64,000 bases of DNA, taken from NCBI RefSeq assembly GCF_047730085.1, contig NZ_CP159830.1, forward strand, positions 2,480,001-2,544,000, read 5' to 3'. The notes under the pieces were generated by a model. That model made no database searches. It was given only the letters and a program-made list of their open reading frames with translations, and was not told the origin of the DNA. This stretch comes from Njordibacter sp937773555 (GTDB lineage Bacteria; Pseudomonadota; Gammaproteobacteria; Pseudomonadales; Balneatricaceae). A program made the position numbers and the translations under genes. Numbering within the stretch: the stretch's first letter is position 1; each line of letters begins with the position of its first letter. Below are positions 1 to 7,995 of the stretch, one piece after another.

Positions 1-57
1 AACCTTTTTCAACAAATGAAGGTCGATGAATGGACCTTTCTTTAGTGAACGTGGCAC
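1..57 (-). CDS. rpsS: 30S ribosomal protein S19 (5' end only)
   Basis: The first 19 codons of S19 are present, starting at a GTG (55-57) and reading off the left edge of the window. The translation begins VPRSLKKGPFIDLHLLKKV, which matches the conserved S19 N-terminus. An AGAGGA ribosome-binding site lies at 65-70. S19 binds 16S rRNA in the head of the small subunit with S13. It follows rplB directly, as expected in the S10 operon. Only the N-terminus can be judged. Confidence 0.93.
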   Translation of the reverse strand, partial: MPRSLKKGPFIDLHLLKKV

Positions 58-75
58 AGCCGTATCCTCTTTTAG

Positions 76-903
76 TTATTTAGCGTTACGACGACGAACA
101 ATAAGTTTGTCGGTGCGTTTGTTGCTACGAGTTTTGTAACCCTTGGTAGGAGTACCCCATGGTGAAACAGGATGACGACCACCAGAAGTACGACCTTCAC
201 CACCACCATGTGGGTGATCAACTGGGTTCATTGCCACACCGCGAACGGTAGGACGAACACCACGCCAGCGGGAGGCGCCAGCCTTACCCAATGACCGAAG
301 GCTATGCTCGGAGTTGCTTACTTCGCCCAGAGTGGCTTTACACTCAACACGAATTTTACGCATTTCGCCGGAACGTAGACGTAATGTAGCGTAATCACCT
401 TCACGCGCTACCAGTTGCACAGAGGCACCAGCAGAACGGGCGATTTGCGCACCCTTACCTACTTTCATTTCAACGCAGTGCACTACGCTACCCATAGGGA
501 TGTTGCGTAGAGGCATGGTGTTACCACTCTTAATTGGTGCATCAGCACCAGAGATGATTTGATCACCGGCCTTCATGCCTTTAGCGGCAATGATGTAACG
601 ACGCTCACCGTCTGCATAAAGCACAAGTGCGATATTAGCAGTGCGGTTTGGATCGTATTCAATACGCTCTACAGTGGCTGGAATGCCATCTTTATTACGC
701 TTGAAATCGACCATACGATAATGCTGCTTATGACCACCACCGATATGACGGGTAGTGATACGGCCGTTATTATTACGGCCGCCAGACTTTGACTTCTTCT
801 CTAACAAAGGAGCGTATGGCTTACCCTTGTGTAGATCAACGTGTACGACTTTAATGACGTGACGACGACCCGGAGAAGTAGGTTTACACTTAACTACTGA
901 CAT
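76..903 (-). CDS. rplB: 50S ribosomal protein L2
   Basis: Protein of 275 residues, the usual L2 length. I chose the ATG at 901-903, which begins MSVVKCKPTSPGRRHV. An upstream in-frame ATG at 942 would add 13 residues lying inside rplW and has no family support. An AGGAGAAG ribosome-binding site sits just upstream (907-914). L2 is a primary 23S rRNA-binding protein needed for subunit association and peptidyl transfer. The conserved C-terminal NPVDHPHGGGEGR segment with its histidine is intact. It lies in the S10 operon between rplW and rpsS. Confidence 0.98.
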   Translation of the reverse strand: MSVVKCKPTSPGRRHVIKVVHVDLHKGKPYAPLLEKKSKSGGRNNNGRITTRHIGGGHKQHYRMVDFKRNKDGIPATVERIEYDPNRTANIALVLYADGERRYIIAAKGMKAGDQIISGADAPIKSGNTMPLRNIPMGSVVHCVEMKVGKGAQIARSAGASVQLVAREGDYATLRLRSGEMRKIRVECKATLGEVSNSEHSLRSLGKAGASRWRGVRPTVRGVAMNPVDHPHGGGEGRTSGGRHPVSPWGTPTKGYKTRSNKRTDKLIVRRRNAK

Positions 904-913
904 GTGCTTCTCC

Positions 914-1210
914 TTACGCCTCAGCGATGAAATCGATGTCATGGCCTTCCGCTAAGCGTACATACGCCTTACGGATATTGTCCTTGTGACCAATGCCATA
1001 ACGGGTGCGTTTAGCCTTACCCTTAGCATTAAGTACACGGACAGAAGCCACTTTAACTTCGAACAACTGCTCAACAGCCTTTTTAATTTCTGGCTTAGTC
1101 GCATCCGCGGCAACGCGGAAGACAACCTGACCACCATCGTCTGCAACGATTGTAGCTTTCTCAGAAATGTGTGGGCCTAGCAGTACTTGATAAATGCGTT
1201 CTTGGTTCAT
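914..1210 (-). CDS. rplW: 50S ribosomal protein L23
   Basis: Protein of 98 residues starting MNQERIYQVLLGPHISEKAT, typical of bacterial L23. L23 binds 23S rRNA domain III at the exit of the peptide tunnel, where it docks trigger factor and the signal recognition particle. Its start codon overlaps the rplD stop codon by four bases (1207-1210), so the two are probably translationally coupled. The next gene, rplB, starts 10 bases beyond its stop codon. Confidence 0.97.
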   Translation of the reverse strand: MNQERIYQVLLGPHISEKATIVADDGGQVVFRVAADATKPEIKKAVEQLFEVKVASVRVLNAKGKAKRTRYGIGHKDNIRKAYVRLAEGHDIDFIAEA

Positions 1211-1809
1211 CCTAGCAACTCCTCGATCTTCTTCAGAGCAGCAACGGTTATAATAACCTTCTCACTTCCCACCAAGCTGACAGGGTTAATGCCAGCGGCA
1301 TCAACAACGTCGATCTTAGGAATATTGCGAGCGGCCAAATACAGGCCCGTTTCTACGGCTTCAGTCACAATTAGCGCGTCAGTCGCATCAAACTCAGCAA
1401 GCTTAACCAGCATTGCCTTTGTTTTCGCTTCCGCTAGTTCAAACGTTTCAACAACGATCAAACGCTCTTGACGTACGAGTTCGGCTAAGATGCATTGCAT
1501 CGCCGCACGGTACATCTTGCGATTAACTTTTTGTGAGTGATCTTGAGGACGAGCTGCAAATGCACGACCACCACCAACCCAAATTGGGCTACGGATGGTA
1601 CCAGCACGCGCACGACCTGTGCCCTTCTGGTTCCAGGGCTTACGACCGCCACCGCTCACTTCTGAACGGGTCTTTTGCTTGCGAGTGCCTTGACGGCCGC
1701 CAGCTAGATATGCGGTAACTACTTGGTGAACAAGCGCTTCATTAAAGTCACGACCAAAGGCTACTTCGGACACTTCAATTGAACCACCTGCGACAAGATT
1801 TAAATTCAT
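1207..1809 (-). CDS. rplD: 50S ribosomal protein L4
   Basis: Protein of 200 residues with the basic central loop of L4 (TRKQKTRSEVSGGGRKPWNQKGTGRAR) that lines the peptide exit tunnel. In E. coli L4 is also the autogenous repressor of the S10 operon, acting on the leader RNA upstream of rpsJ. Whether that applies here cannot be told from the protein alone. It lies between rplC and rplW and overlaps the rplW start by four bases. Confidence 0.97.
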   Translation of the reverse strand: MNLNLVAGGSIEVSEVAFGRDFNEALVHQVVTAYLAGGRQGTRKQKTRSEVSGGGRKPWNQKGTGRARAGTIRSPIWVGGGRAFAARPQDHSQKVNRKMYRAAMQCILAELVRQERLIVVETFELAEAKTKAMLVKLAEFDATDALIVTEAVETGLYLAARNIPKIDVVDAAGINPVSLVGSEKVIITVAALKKIEELLG

Positions 1810-1825
1810 GATATTCTCCTAAGCC

Positions 1826-2464
1826 TCACCGACGGATTTTGACGGTAGGTCTAACGATCACATCACCACCTGGTGCACCAGGAACAGCGCCCTTGATCAA
1901 CAACAGATTATTTTCTGCGTCAACACGAACGATTTCTAGTGATTGGGTAGTAACTTGTTCAGAGCCCATATGACCCGCCATTTTCTTGCCTTTCCAGACA
2001 CGACCGGGGGTTTGACACTGACCAATAGATCCGATAGAACGGTGGGAGAGTGAGTTGCCGTGGGTTGCATCTTGCATGGTGAAATTCCACCGCTTGATAC
2101 CGCCCTGAAAGCCTTTACCCTTTGATTGGCCTGTTACGTCCACTTTCTGTCCAACTTCAAAACGTTCGACCGATAGCTTATCGCCAACAGAGACTTCTTC
2201 GCCATCAACATTGCGTAGTTCCCATAGACCACGACCAGCAGCAGAATTTGCCTTAGCAAAATGGCCTGCAGCAGCCTTAGTAACGCGTGAAGCGCGACGT
2301 TCGCCAACAGTAATCTGAATAGCTGCATAGCCGTCAGTATCTGCTGTCTTCACTTGCGTTACGCGGTTAGGATCAACCTCGATAACGGTGACTGGCACGG
2401 AATCACCTGCTTCGGTGAATACACGGGTCATGCCCGCCTTCCGTCCGACTAATCCAATAGTCAT
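1826..2464 (-). CDS. rplC: 50S ribosomal protein L3
   Basis: Protein of 212 residues starting MTIGLVGRKAGMTRVFTEAG, typical of L3, a 23S rRNA-binding protein close to the peptidyl-transferase centre. The central segment with GNSLSHRSIGSIGQ is the conserved loop bearing the glutamine that PrmB methylates in enterobacteria. It is preceded by a 135-base spacer after rpsJ, longer than in E. coli, in which I see no gene. Confidence 0.97.
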   Translation of the reverse strand: MTIGLVGRKAGMTRVFTEAGDSVPVTVIEVDPNRVTQVKTADTDGYAAIQITVGERRASRVTKAAAGHFAKANSAAGRGLWELRNVDGEEVSVGDKLSVERFEVGQKVDVTGQSKGKGFQGGIKRWNFTMQDATHGNSLSHRSIGSIGQCQTPGRVWKGKKMAGHMGSEQVTTQSLEIVRVDAENNLLLIKGAVPGAPGGDVIVRPTVKIRR

Positions 2465-2599
2465 TGTATTACCTCAAATTGCCAGTTGTGCACGGGGCTG
2501 CTTACCCACTACGGCTGACGATACACGTCAATTGCACGAAAAATAATAAATAGTGCAGATTTTTAGCGCTGCCACGCTGCCTTTCGGCCTACGATTCGA

Positions 2600-2911
2600 T
2601 TAGCTCAAGCTGATCTGAACATCTACGCCCGCAGCAAGGTCTAGCTTCATCAATGCATCTACAGTTTTTTCTGTAGGGTCAACGATGTCTAGAACACGCT
2701 TATGGGTGCGGATTTCGTACTGATCACGCGCGTCTTTGTTGACGTGCGGTGAAGTCAGAACTGTAAAACGTTCCTTGCGAGTAGGTAGTGGAATAGGACC
2801 ACGAACCTGAGCGCCAGTACGCTTAGCAGTATCTACGATTTCCAACGTAGAAGAATCAATCAGACGATGATCAAAAGCCTTCAACCGAATACGGATTTTT
2901 TGGTTTTGCAT
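2600..2911 (-). CDS. rpsJ: 30S ribosomal protein S10 / NusE
   Basis: Protein of 103 residues (MQNQKIRIRLKAFDHRLID...), full length for S10. S10 is part of the 30S head. As NusE it pairs with NusB in the rRNA antitermination complex, and it contacts NusG. It is the first gene of the S10 operon. A promoter at 3006-3034 gives a leader of roughly 90 bases. The other antitermination partners NusG and SuhB are also encoded in this window. Confidence 0.98.
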   Translation of the reverse strand: MQNQKIRIRLKAFDHRLIDSSTLEIVDTAKRTGAQVRGPIPLPTRKERFTVLTSPHVNKDARDQYEIRTHKRVLDIVDPTEKTVDALMKLDLAAGVDVQISLS

Positions 2912-3005
2912 TATCGACTACAACCTTCTTTAAACGGGTTTAAATCTAGCCCATTTCAGTGCTAAAAAGCGAAAAGCCTTCCAGCCCAAATAAAATGGGT
3001 ACGGG

Positions 3006-3034
3006 ATTGTACGGGATTAGGCGAATGATTGCAA
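3006..3034 (-). promoter_or_regulatory. Promoter of the S10 operon
   Basis: On the minus strand a -35 TTGCAA (3029-3034) and a -10 TACAAT (3006-3011) are separated by 17 bases, a near-consensus sigma-70 promoter. It lies between the 3' end of tdh and rpsJ, so the S10 genes have their own start even though kbl-tdh separates them from tufA. I see no terminator after tdh, so readthrough from kbl-tdh is possible. The -10 region sits in a short tandem repeat (GTACGGGATT twice on the plus strand). Confidence 0.72.
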
Positions 3035-3135
3035 CGCTACAAAGACTGAATAAGTGTCTCATAGCAAACTCTATTGCTGGCGATTACACCAGTCACAAAG
3101 ACTCTAAGAGCACACAGAAAAACACCCATGCACCG

Positions 3136-4194
3136 TTAGCTCCACTTTAATACCACCTTACCACTAGTACCTGCAGCCATGGCCGCAAAACCCTGCTCGA
3201 AGTCTTGGCTATTAAATTCATGGGTTAGTATGGGCTCTACGCTGAGACCGGATTGCAACATTGCAGCAGCCTTATACCAGGTTTCGTACATTTCACGGCC
3301 ATAGATACCCTTAATGGTTAGGCTTTTGAAAATAACTTCGCCCCAATTAATGGCCACCTTCCCCCCTAAGATGCCTAGCATTGCTATCTTTCCACCATGG
3401 TTCATATGTTTTAACATTTGCTCAAACGCTGACCCCACACCAGACATCTCTAGACCCACATCAAAGCCTTCGTGTATGTTCAGGTGGGCCATCACCTCAC
3501 TCAAATCCTCTTTTGCGACATTGACGCAACGGGTGGCTCCCATCGCTGAAGCCAACCTTAGGCGATGACGGTTAACATCCGTTACCACCACTTGGCGGGC
3601 GCCCACATGACGGGCAATAGCGGCCGCCATTAAACCAATAGGCCCAGCGCCTGTAATGAGCACATCTTCACCCACTAGATCGAAGCTGAGGGCTGTATGC
3701 ACAGCATTACCTAAGGGGTCGAAAATAGCTGCATGGTGGTCATCAATATTGTCTGGCACTAAAAACACATTGTCGACAGGGAGGCTAAGATACTCAGCAA
3801 ACGCGCCTGCTCTGTTAACCCCAATACCCACGGTATGAATGCACAAATGGCGCCGACCAGCGCGACAGTTGCGACACTGGCCGCAGGTAATGTGTCCTTC
3901 TCCTGAAACACGCTGACCAATCTGGTAAGCCTGCACTTGACTTCCCTTGGCCACAATATGACCCACAAATTCATGGCCTACTGCCATACCCACTGGCACA
4001 GTGGCTTGCGCCCATTCATCCCAGTTATAAATATGCATATCAGTACCACAAATAGCGGTGTAACTTATTTTAACCAGCACATCATGATCTCCCATTTCAG
4101 GTATGGGAATATCACTTAGCCATAGGCCAGGACGATCGTACTGTTTCACTAGGGCCGCCATAGTTTGCTTACCTAAGCCAGAGCTGGTGTTCAT
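3136..4194 (-). CDS. tdh: L-threonine 3-dehydrogenase
   Basis: Zinc-dependent, NAD-linked medium-chain dehydrogenase that oxidises L-threonine to 2-amino-3-ketobutyrate, the first step of threonine breakdown to glycine. Visible are the catalytic-zinc Cys and GHE motifs (AICGTDMHIYNWDEW; AVGHEFVG), the four-cysteine structural zinc lobe (CGQCRNCRAGRRHLC) and the Rossmann loop GAGPIG. The start at 4194 overlaps the kbl stop by four bases and has an AGGAG site seven bases upstream. A start at 4161 (MAALVKQYDRPGLW) would give 341 residues, the usual length, but has a poorer binding site. It is co-transcribed with kbl. Confidence 0.95.
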   Translation of the reverse strand: MNTSSGLGKQTMAALVKQYDRPGLWLSDIPIPEMGDHDVLVKISYTAICGTDMHIYNWDEWAQATVPVGMAVGHEFVGHIVAKGSQVQAYQIGQRVSGEGHITCGQCRNCRAGRRHLCIHTVGIGVNRAGAFAEYLSLPVDNVFLVPDNIDDHHAAIFDPLGNAVHTALSFDLVGEDVLITGAGPIGLMAAAIARHVGARQVVVTDVNRHRLRLASAMGATRCVNVAKEDLSEVMAHLNIHEGFDVGLEMSGVGSAFEQMLKHMNHGGKIAMLGILGGKVAINWGEVIFKSLTIKGIYGREMYETWYKAAAMLQSGLSVEPILTHEFNSQDFEQGFAAMAAGTSGKVVLKWS

Positions 4195-5390
4195 TGGATT
4201 ACTCCTAACTCTCGGCCCACTTGCGCAAACGCTTGCATGGCGTGATCTATCTGCTGGCGACTTAGGGCGGCAGACATCTGGGTTCGAATACGCGCCTGCC
4301 CCTGAGGTACAACGGGGAAACAGAAGCTGACTACATAAATGCCACGGGCCTGCATGCGCTTGGCAAACTCACCTGCGAGCACTGCATCACCTAATAGCAC
4401 GGGAATAATGGCATGATCAGCCCCTAGCAAGGTAAAACCTAAGTCCTGCATACCGTCACGAAAGTGATCAGAGTTGCTCCACAGCTGCTGCCGAAGTTTT
4501 GGTTCTTGAGCCACTAAGTCTAGGGCCTGCAGGGTGGCTGCGCAAATAGCCGGTGCCAAAGCATTAGAAAACAAATAGGGCCTAGAGCGTTGCCTAAGCC
4601 AAGCAACCACGGCTTCACTAGCGACCACATAACCACCCGAGGCACCTCCCAAGGCCTTACCAAAGGTGCCCGTCATTATATCGACCCGGCCCATAACCTC
4701 ACAGTGCTCATGACTGCCTCTGCCAGACTCACCAACAAAGCCCACGGCATGGGAGTCATCGACCATTACCATAGCATCATAACGTTCTGCCAAGTCACAC
4801 ACAGCCGCTAAGTTGGCAATGCTGCCATCCATAGAAAATACGCCATCGGTGACCACTAAACGAGTGCGCGCATTAGCTGCCCCCTGCAACTGCTGCTCTA
4901 ATGATTGCATGTCGCTGGTGACATACCGCAAGCGCTGGGCCTTACACAGACGCACGCCATCAATAATGCTAGCGTGATTAAGGCTATCACTGATGATGGC
5001 ATCTTGGGCATCTAAGATCGTTTCGAATAACCCTGTGTTGGCATCAAAGCAAGATGAATAAAGAATCGCGTCTTCAAAGCCTAAAAAACCTGCAAGGCGC
5101 TGCTCCAACTGCTGATGCAGTGTTTGTGTGCCACAGATAAAGCGCACGGAAGCCATACCAAAGCCATGACTATCTAAAGCCTGTTTGGCAGCCTTAATTA
5201 AGCTTGGGTGGTTGGCCAGCCCCAAGTAATTATTGGCACACAAGTTAATGGCACTTTGCCCATCGGCGTCTTCGATTACGGCTTGCTGAGGTGACGCAAG
5301 TGCTCGCTCATGTTTAAACAAACCTTGCTCATGGAGCGCTTCAAGTTGTTGTTGCAAGCGAGTATTGAGACTTAACATGTTATTCGTCAT
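4191..5390 (-). CDS. kbl: 2-amino-3-ketobutyrate coenzyme A ligase
   Basis: PLP-dependent alpha-oxoamine synthase that splits 2-amino-3-ketobutyrate with CoA into glycine and acetyl-CoA, the partner of threonine dehydrogenase. The conserved motifs CANNYLGLANHP, GFGMASVRFICGT, DDSHAVGFVG and the lysine loop TGTFGKALGGASGGY (Schiff-base lysine) are intact. The start at 5388-5390 gives 399 residues, against 398 in E. coli. A second ATG at 5378 is possible, and neither has a strong ribosome-binding site. The open frame extends further upstream, but that part overlaps the preceding regulator in another frame. It is followed by tdh with a four-base overlap. Confidence 0.95.
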   Translation of the reverse strand: MTNNMLSLNTRLQQQLEALHEQGLFKHERALASPQQAVIEDADGQSAINLCANNYLGLANHPSLIKAAKQALDSHGFGMASVRFICGTQTLHQQLEQRLAGFLGFEDAILYSSCFDANTGLFETILDAQDAIISDSLNHASIIDGVRLCKAQRLRYVTSDMQSLEQQLQGAANARTRLVVTDGVFSMDGSIANLAAVCDLAERYDAMVMVDDSHAVGFVGESGRGSHEHCEVMGRVDIMTGTFGKALGGASGGYVVASEAVVAWLRQRSRPYLFSNALAPAICAATLQALDLVAQEPKLRQQLWSNSDHFRDGMQDLGFTLLGADHAIIPVLLGDAVLAGEFAKRMQARGIYVVSFCFPVVPQGQARIRTQMSAALSRQQIDHAMQAFAQVGRELGVIQ

Positions 5391-5424
5391 TTGGGTCAAC
5401 TTAATAGATGGTTTAGTACTGGGC

Positions 5425-6042
5425 TTAATAGGTGTGCGCTTTGTCACTGCTAAGCTGGCGATAGGCGATAATGCAATGGAATACTGCCTCACTACTCCCT
5501 GGGTTAAAGTAAGAGTGTGATTGGTCGGCACAGAAGCGCAGACAATCTAAGGGCTGTAAATTAAAATGGTCACCATCAACCTCAACCACTAGCTCACCCT
5601 CAATAAGGCAAACCAGCTCCACCACCCCCTCCGTATGGGCCTCTGATTGATAATGGTTACCTGCATCTATGCGGGCAATCTGCACATCAAAGGTGCACTG
5701 TTCTTGCATGTTAGTCATGGCATGAGCTAAAAACTGACCATCGGGACTACTCATATCGGCTTGCTGGGTAAAGCGGCTGATTTGAGGGGGCATGTCTTGC
5801 CCCAGCAAACTAGAAAAAGGCACACCCAAACCGTTGGCAATTTTCCATATGACTGACAAAGTAGGATTGCCCTCACCCCGTTCAATGTTGCCCAGTGTGA
5901 GCTTGTTCACACCCGCCTTATCGGCCAATGCGTCAAGAGACTGACCTTGCTGCTGACGCACCTTTCGCAAGCGCAAACCTAACCGCTGGCCAGCTAATTT
6001 AAAACCAATTTCTGGATTGGGTTTAAGCATAGTCATTCCCAT
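5425..6042 (-). CDS. HTH (XRE family) regulator with C-terminal cupin domain
   Basis: Protein of 205 residues. Residues about 15-75 form a Cro/C1-type helix-turn-helix (LRKVRQQQGQSLDALADKAGVNKLTLGNIERGEGNPTLS). Residues about 105-195 form a cupin-like sensor domain with the usual histidines and glutamates (HTEGVVELVCLIEGE; QSHSYFNPG). Regulators of this layout usually repress or activate neighbouring catabolic genes in response to a small ligand bound in the cupin. It lies 34 bases upstream of kbl on the same strand, so control of threonine catabolism and of itself is the likely role. The exact start is uncertain, with ATG codons at 6042, 6036 and 6030. Confidence 0.85.
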   Translation of the reverse strand: MGMTMLKPNPEIGFKLAGQRLGLRLRKVRQQQGQSLDALADKAGVNKLTLGNIERGEGNPTLSVIWKIANGLGVPFSSLLGQDMPPQISRFTQQADMSSPDGQFLAHAMTNMQEQCTFDVQIARIDAGNHYQSEAHTEGVVELVCLIEGELVVEVDGDHFNLQPLDCLRFCADQSHSYFNPGSSEAVFHCIIAYRQLSSDKAHTY

Positions 6043-6380
6043 TTAGATTCATTAATAATTCATAATAATAGTATATTATATTAATCTAAGAGTATATTAA
6101 AAATAACTTTTTAACGTCATAAACTTAGCTTGGTGGTGTTTTACCAAGATAAACACCCACATAGACATAAATTAACATTTGAGGATTTAAAAATAAGCTA
6201 GCTCAATGTTGATCAACATTGCTTGAAAGAAGATGTACAGTGATGCATTTAGTTTATTAGTAAGCTTGATCGTTTAGGGAGGGCAATCTACATCAATTAA
6301 AAATAATGCAAGGAGCATTTATTGAGGTTTGTAAAAGTAACTGTACCCATAATTAACCAATCCGTATGCCGCCCTAACCA
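6043..6380. promoter_or_regulatory. AT-rich upstream region of the kbl-tdh regulator
   Basis: This 338-base stretch has no convincing gene. Its part nearest the regulator (6050-6110) is very AT-rich, with overlapping TATAAT-like elements and two copies of AATATACT on the minus strand, a likely promoter/operator zone. Further out is a perfect 18-bp palindrome (6204-6221). On the plus strand an AGGAG followed by TTG near 6330 could start only a doubtful 45-codon frame. Confidence 0.45.
6204..6221. repeat. Perfect 18-bp palindrome, operator-like
   Basis: CAATGTTGATCAACATTG reads identically on both strands. Perfect dyads of this length in intergenic DNA are typical of dimeric regulator binding sites. 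It lies about 160 bases upstream of the XRE-cupin regulator start, between it and the end of the tufA region. Which protein binds it is unknown. Confidence 0.55.
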
Positions 6381-6644
6381 TCACTCACTTTTAAGCAAGG
6401 TACAGCATGGGTCTGAAGCCTGGCGGTTTAGTTCATCTTGTTCTAATGTCTTTTTTTCAGCACTTTGCTGACTAGTTTGCTGCTCAAGCCAAAACGATTG
6501 CCCAGAGCAGGCAGCTACGAAGAATGCTTTAGGCGCTCGAGAGTTTGTGTACTGCACATATTGGCGAATATCACGATGTGCAATTAGCACAGTAGGTGCT
6601 GTATCAATTTGGGTTTGGCTGAGGCCTATAGTCCCATTTGACAC
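6381..6644 (-). CDS. Small hypothetical protein (doubtful)
   Basis: Open frame of 87 codons from a GTG at 6642-6644. I recognise no family. The protein has a glutamine-rich tail and three cysteines, with no clear signal peptide or membrane segment. The frame stays open upstream through the tufA terminator region without an ATG, and no good ribosome-binding site precedes the GTG. It could be a remnant or a chance frame downstream of the tufA terminator. Confidence 0.25.
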   Translation of the reverse strand: MSNGTIGLSQTQIDTAPTVLIAHRDIRQYVQYTNSRAPKAFFVAACSGQSFWLEQQTSQQSAEKKTLEQDELNRQASDPCCTLLKSE

Positions 6645-6694
6645 CTGTTCATCAATGACACTGCACTGGCCGTCACCTTGGCTAAAATGGGCAC

Positions 6695-6732
6695 AAAAAA
6701 GCCCCCTTGATTTGCACCAAGGAGGCTTTTTT
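6695..6732 (-). terminator. Rho-independent terminator after tufA
   Basis: On the minus strand the arms AAAAAAGCCTCCTTG and CAAGGGGGCTTTTTT form a GC-rich stem (one G-U pair) with an 8-base loop and a T run, 19 bases beyond the tufA stop codon. It is the only clear terminator between rpsL and the kbl-tdh module, so it probably ends the str operon. Confidence 0.88.
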
Positions 6733-6751
6733 ACAGCTTATATGTTAGCGA

Positions 6752-7975
6752 TTAAGCTAGGATACGAGCCACAACACCAGCACCAACAGTACGGCCACCT
6801 TCGCGAATAGCGAAGCGTAAACCTTCATCCATGGCGATTGGGTTAATGAGCTCAACAACCATTTGGATGTTGTCACCAGGCATAACCATTTCTACGCCTT
6901 CTGGCAATTCACAGGCACCTGTGATGTCCGTTGTACGGAAGTAGAACTGTGGACGGTATCCCTTAAAGAAAGGAGTGTGGCGTCCGCCTTCGTCTTTGCC
7001 TAGTACGTATACTTCAGCTTCAAACTTGGTGTGAGGAGTGATTGAACCAGGCTTAGCCAATACTTGACCACGCTCTACATCTTCACGCTTAGTACCACGT
7101 AGTAGTACACCCACGTTCTCGCCTGCACGACCTTCGTCAAGCAACTTGCGGAACATCTCAACACCTGTACACGTAGAACGCGTAGTGTCTTTAATGCCAA
7201 TCATCTCTACGTCGTTACCAACGTTAACGATACCACGCTCAATACGACCTGTTACCACAGTACCACGGCCTTGAATTGAGAACACATCTTCGATAGGCAT
7301 TAAGAAATCACCATCGATCGCACGCTCTGGCTGTGGAATGTAGCTGTCTAACGCGTCTACCAACTTACGTACTGCAGTGGTACCCATTTCGTTAGTGTCA
7401 TCACCGTTCAATGCCATTAAGGCAGATCCTGGAATGATTGGCGTGTCATCACCTGGGAATTCGTACTCGTCTAGCAACTCACGAAGCTCCATTTCAACAA
7501 GTTCTAGCATCTCTGCGTATTCTTCTGAGTCTGCGCCGCCGCAATCTTCAGCTAACAAGTCTGACTTGTTTAGGAATACTACGATGTATGGTACACCTAC
7601 CTGACGTGACAAAAGGATGTGCTCACGTGTCTGAGGCATTGGGCCATCAGTTGCGCCACATACCAAAATAGCACCGTCCATCTGGGCAGCACCAGTGATC
7701 ATGTTCTTCACATAATCAGCGTGTCCTGGACAGTCAACATGGGCGTAATGACGCTGCTCAGAATCATATTCAACGTGTGAAGTTGCGATGGTGATACCAC
7801 GCTCGCGCTCTTCAGGGGCGTTGTCGATCTGAGAGAAGTCTTTTAGCTCTCCGCCAAACGCTTCTGCACAAACACGAGTCAATGCAGCTGTTAATGTAGT
7901 TTTACCGTGGTCAACGTGACCAATGGTGCCGACGTTTACGTGCGGCTTATTTCTTTCAAACTTTTCCTTAGCCAT
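6752..7975 (-). CDS. tufA: Elongation factor Tu (copy in the str operon)
   Basis: GTPase of 407 residues that delivers aminoacyl-tRNA to the ribosome. The G motifs are GHVDHGKT (19-26), DCPGH and NKSD, followed by domains 2 and 3 ending GRTVGAGVVARILA. It is the last gene of rpsL-rpsG-fusA-tufA, 20 bases after fusA. The protein is identical to that of the second copy at 26158-27381. I see three base differences between the two genes (6770, 7250, 7265 against 26176, 26656, 26671). Such identity is usually kept by gene conversion. Confidence 0.98.
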   Translation of the reverse strand: MAKEKFERNKPHVNVGTIGHVDHGKTTLTAALTRVCAEAFGGELKDFSQIDNAPEERERGITIATSHVEYDSEQRHYAHVDCPGHADYVKNMITGAAQMDGAILVCGATDGPMPQTREHILLSRQVGVPYIVVFLNKSDLLAEDCGGADSEEYAEMLELVEMELRELLDEYEFPGDDTPIIPGSALMALNGDDTNEMGTTAVRKLVDALDSYIPQPERAIDGDFLMPIEDVFSIQGRGTVVTGRIERGIVNVGNDVEMIGIKDTTRSTCTGVEMFRKLLDEGRAGENVGVLLRGTKREDVERGQVLAKPGSITPHTKFEAEVYVLGKDEGGRHTPFFKGYRPQFYFRTTDITGACELPEGVEMVMPGDNIQMVVELINPIAMDEGLRFAIREGGRTVGAGVVARILA

Positions 7976-7995
7976 GGGTAGAATCCTCTAAAAAG

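Noticed and set aside
6320..6480. Possible 45-codon plus-strand frame starting at TTG after AGGAG
   Set aside because: Unusual start, no homology, antisense to another doubtful frame.
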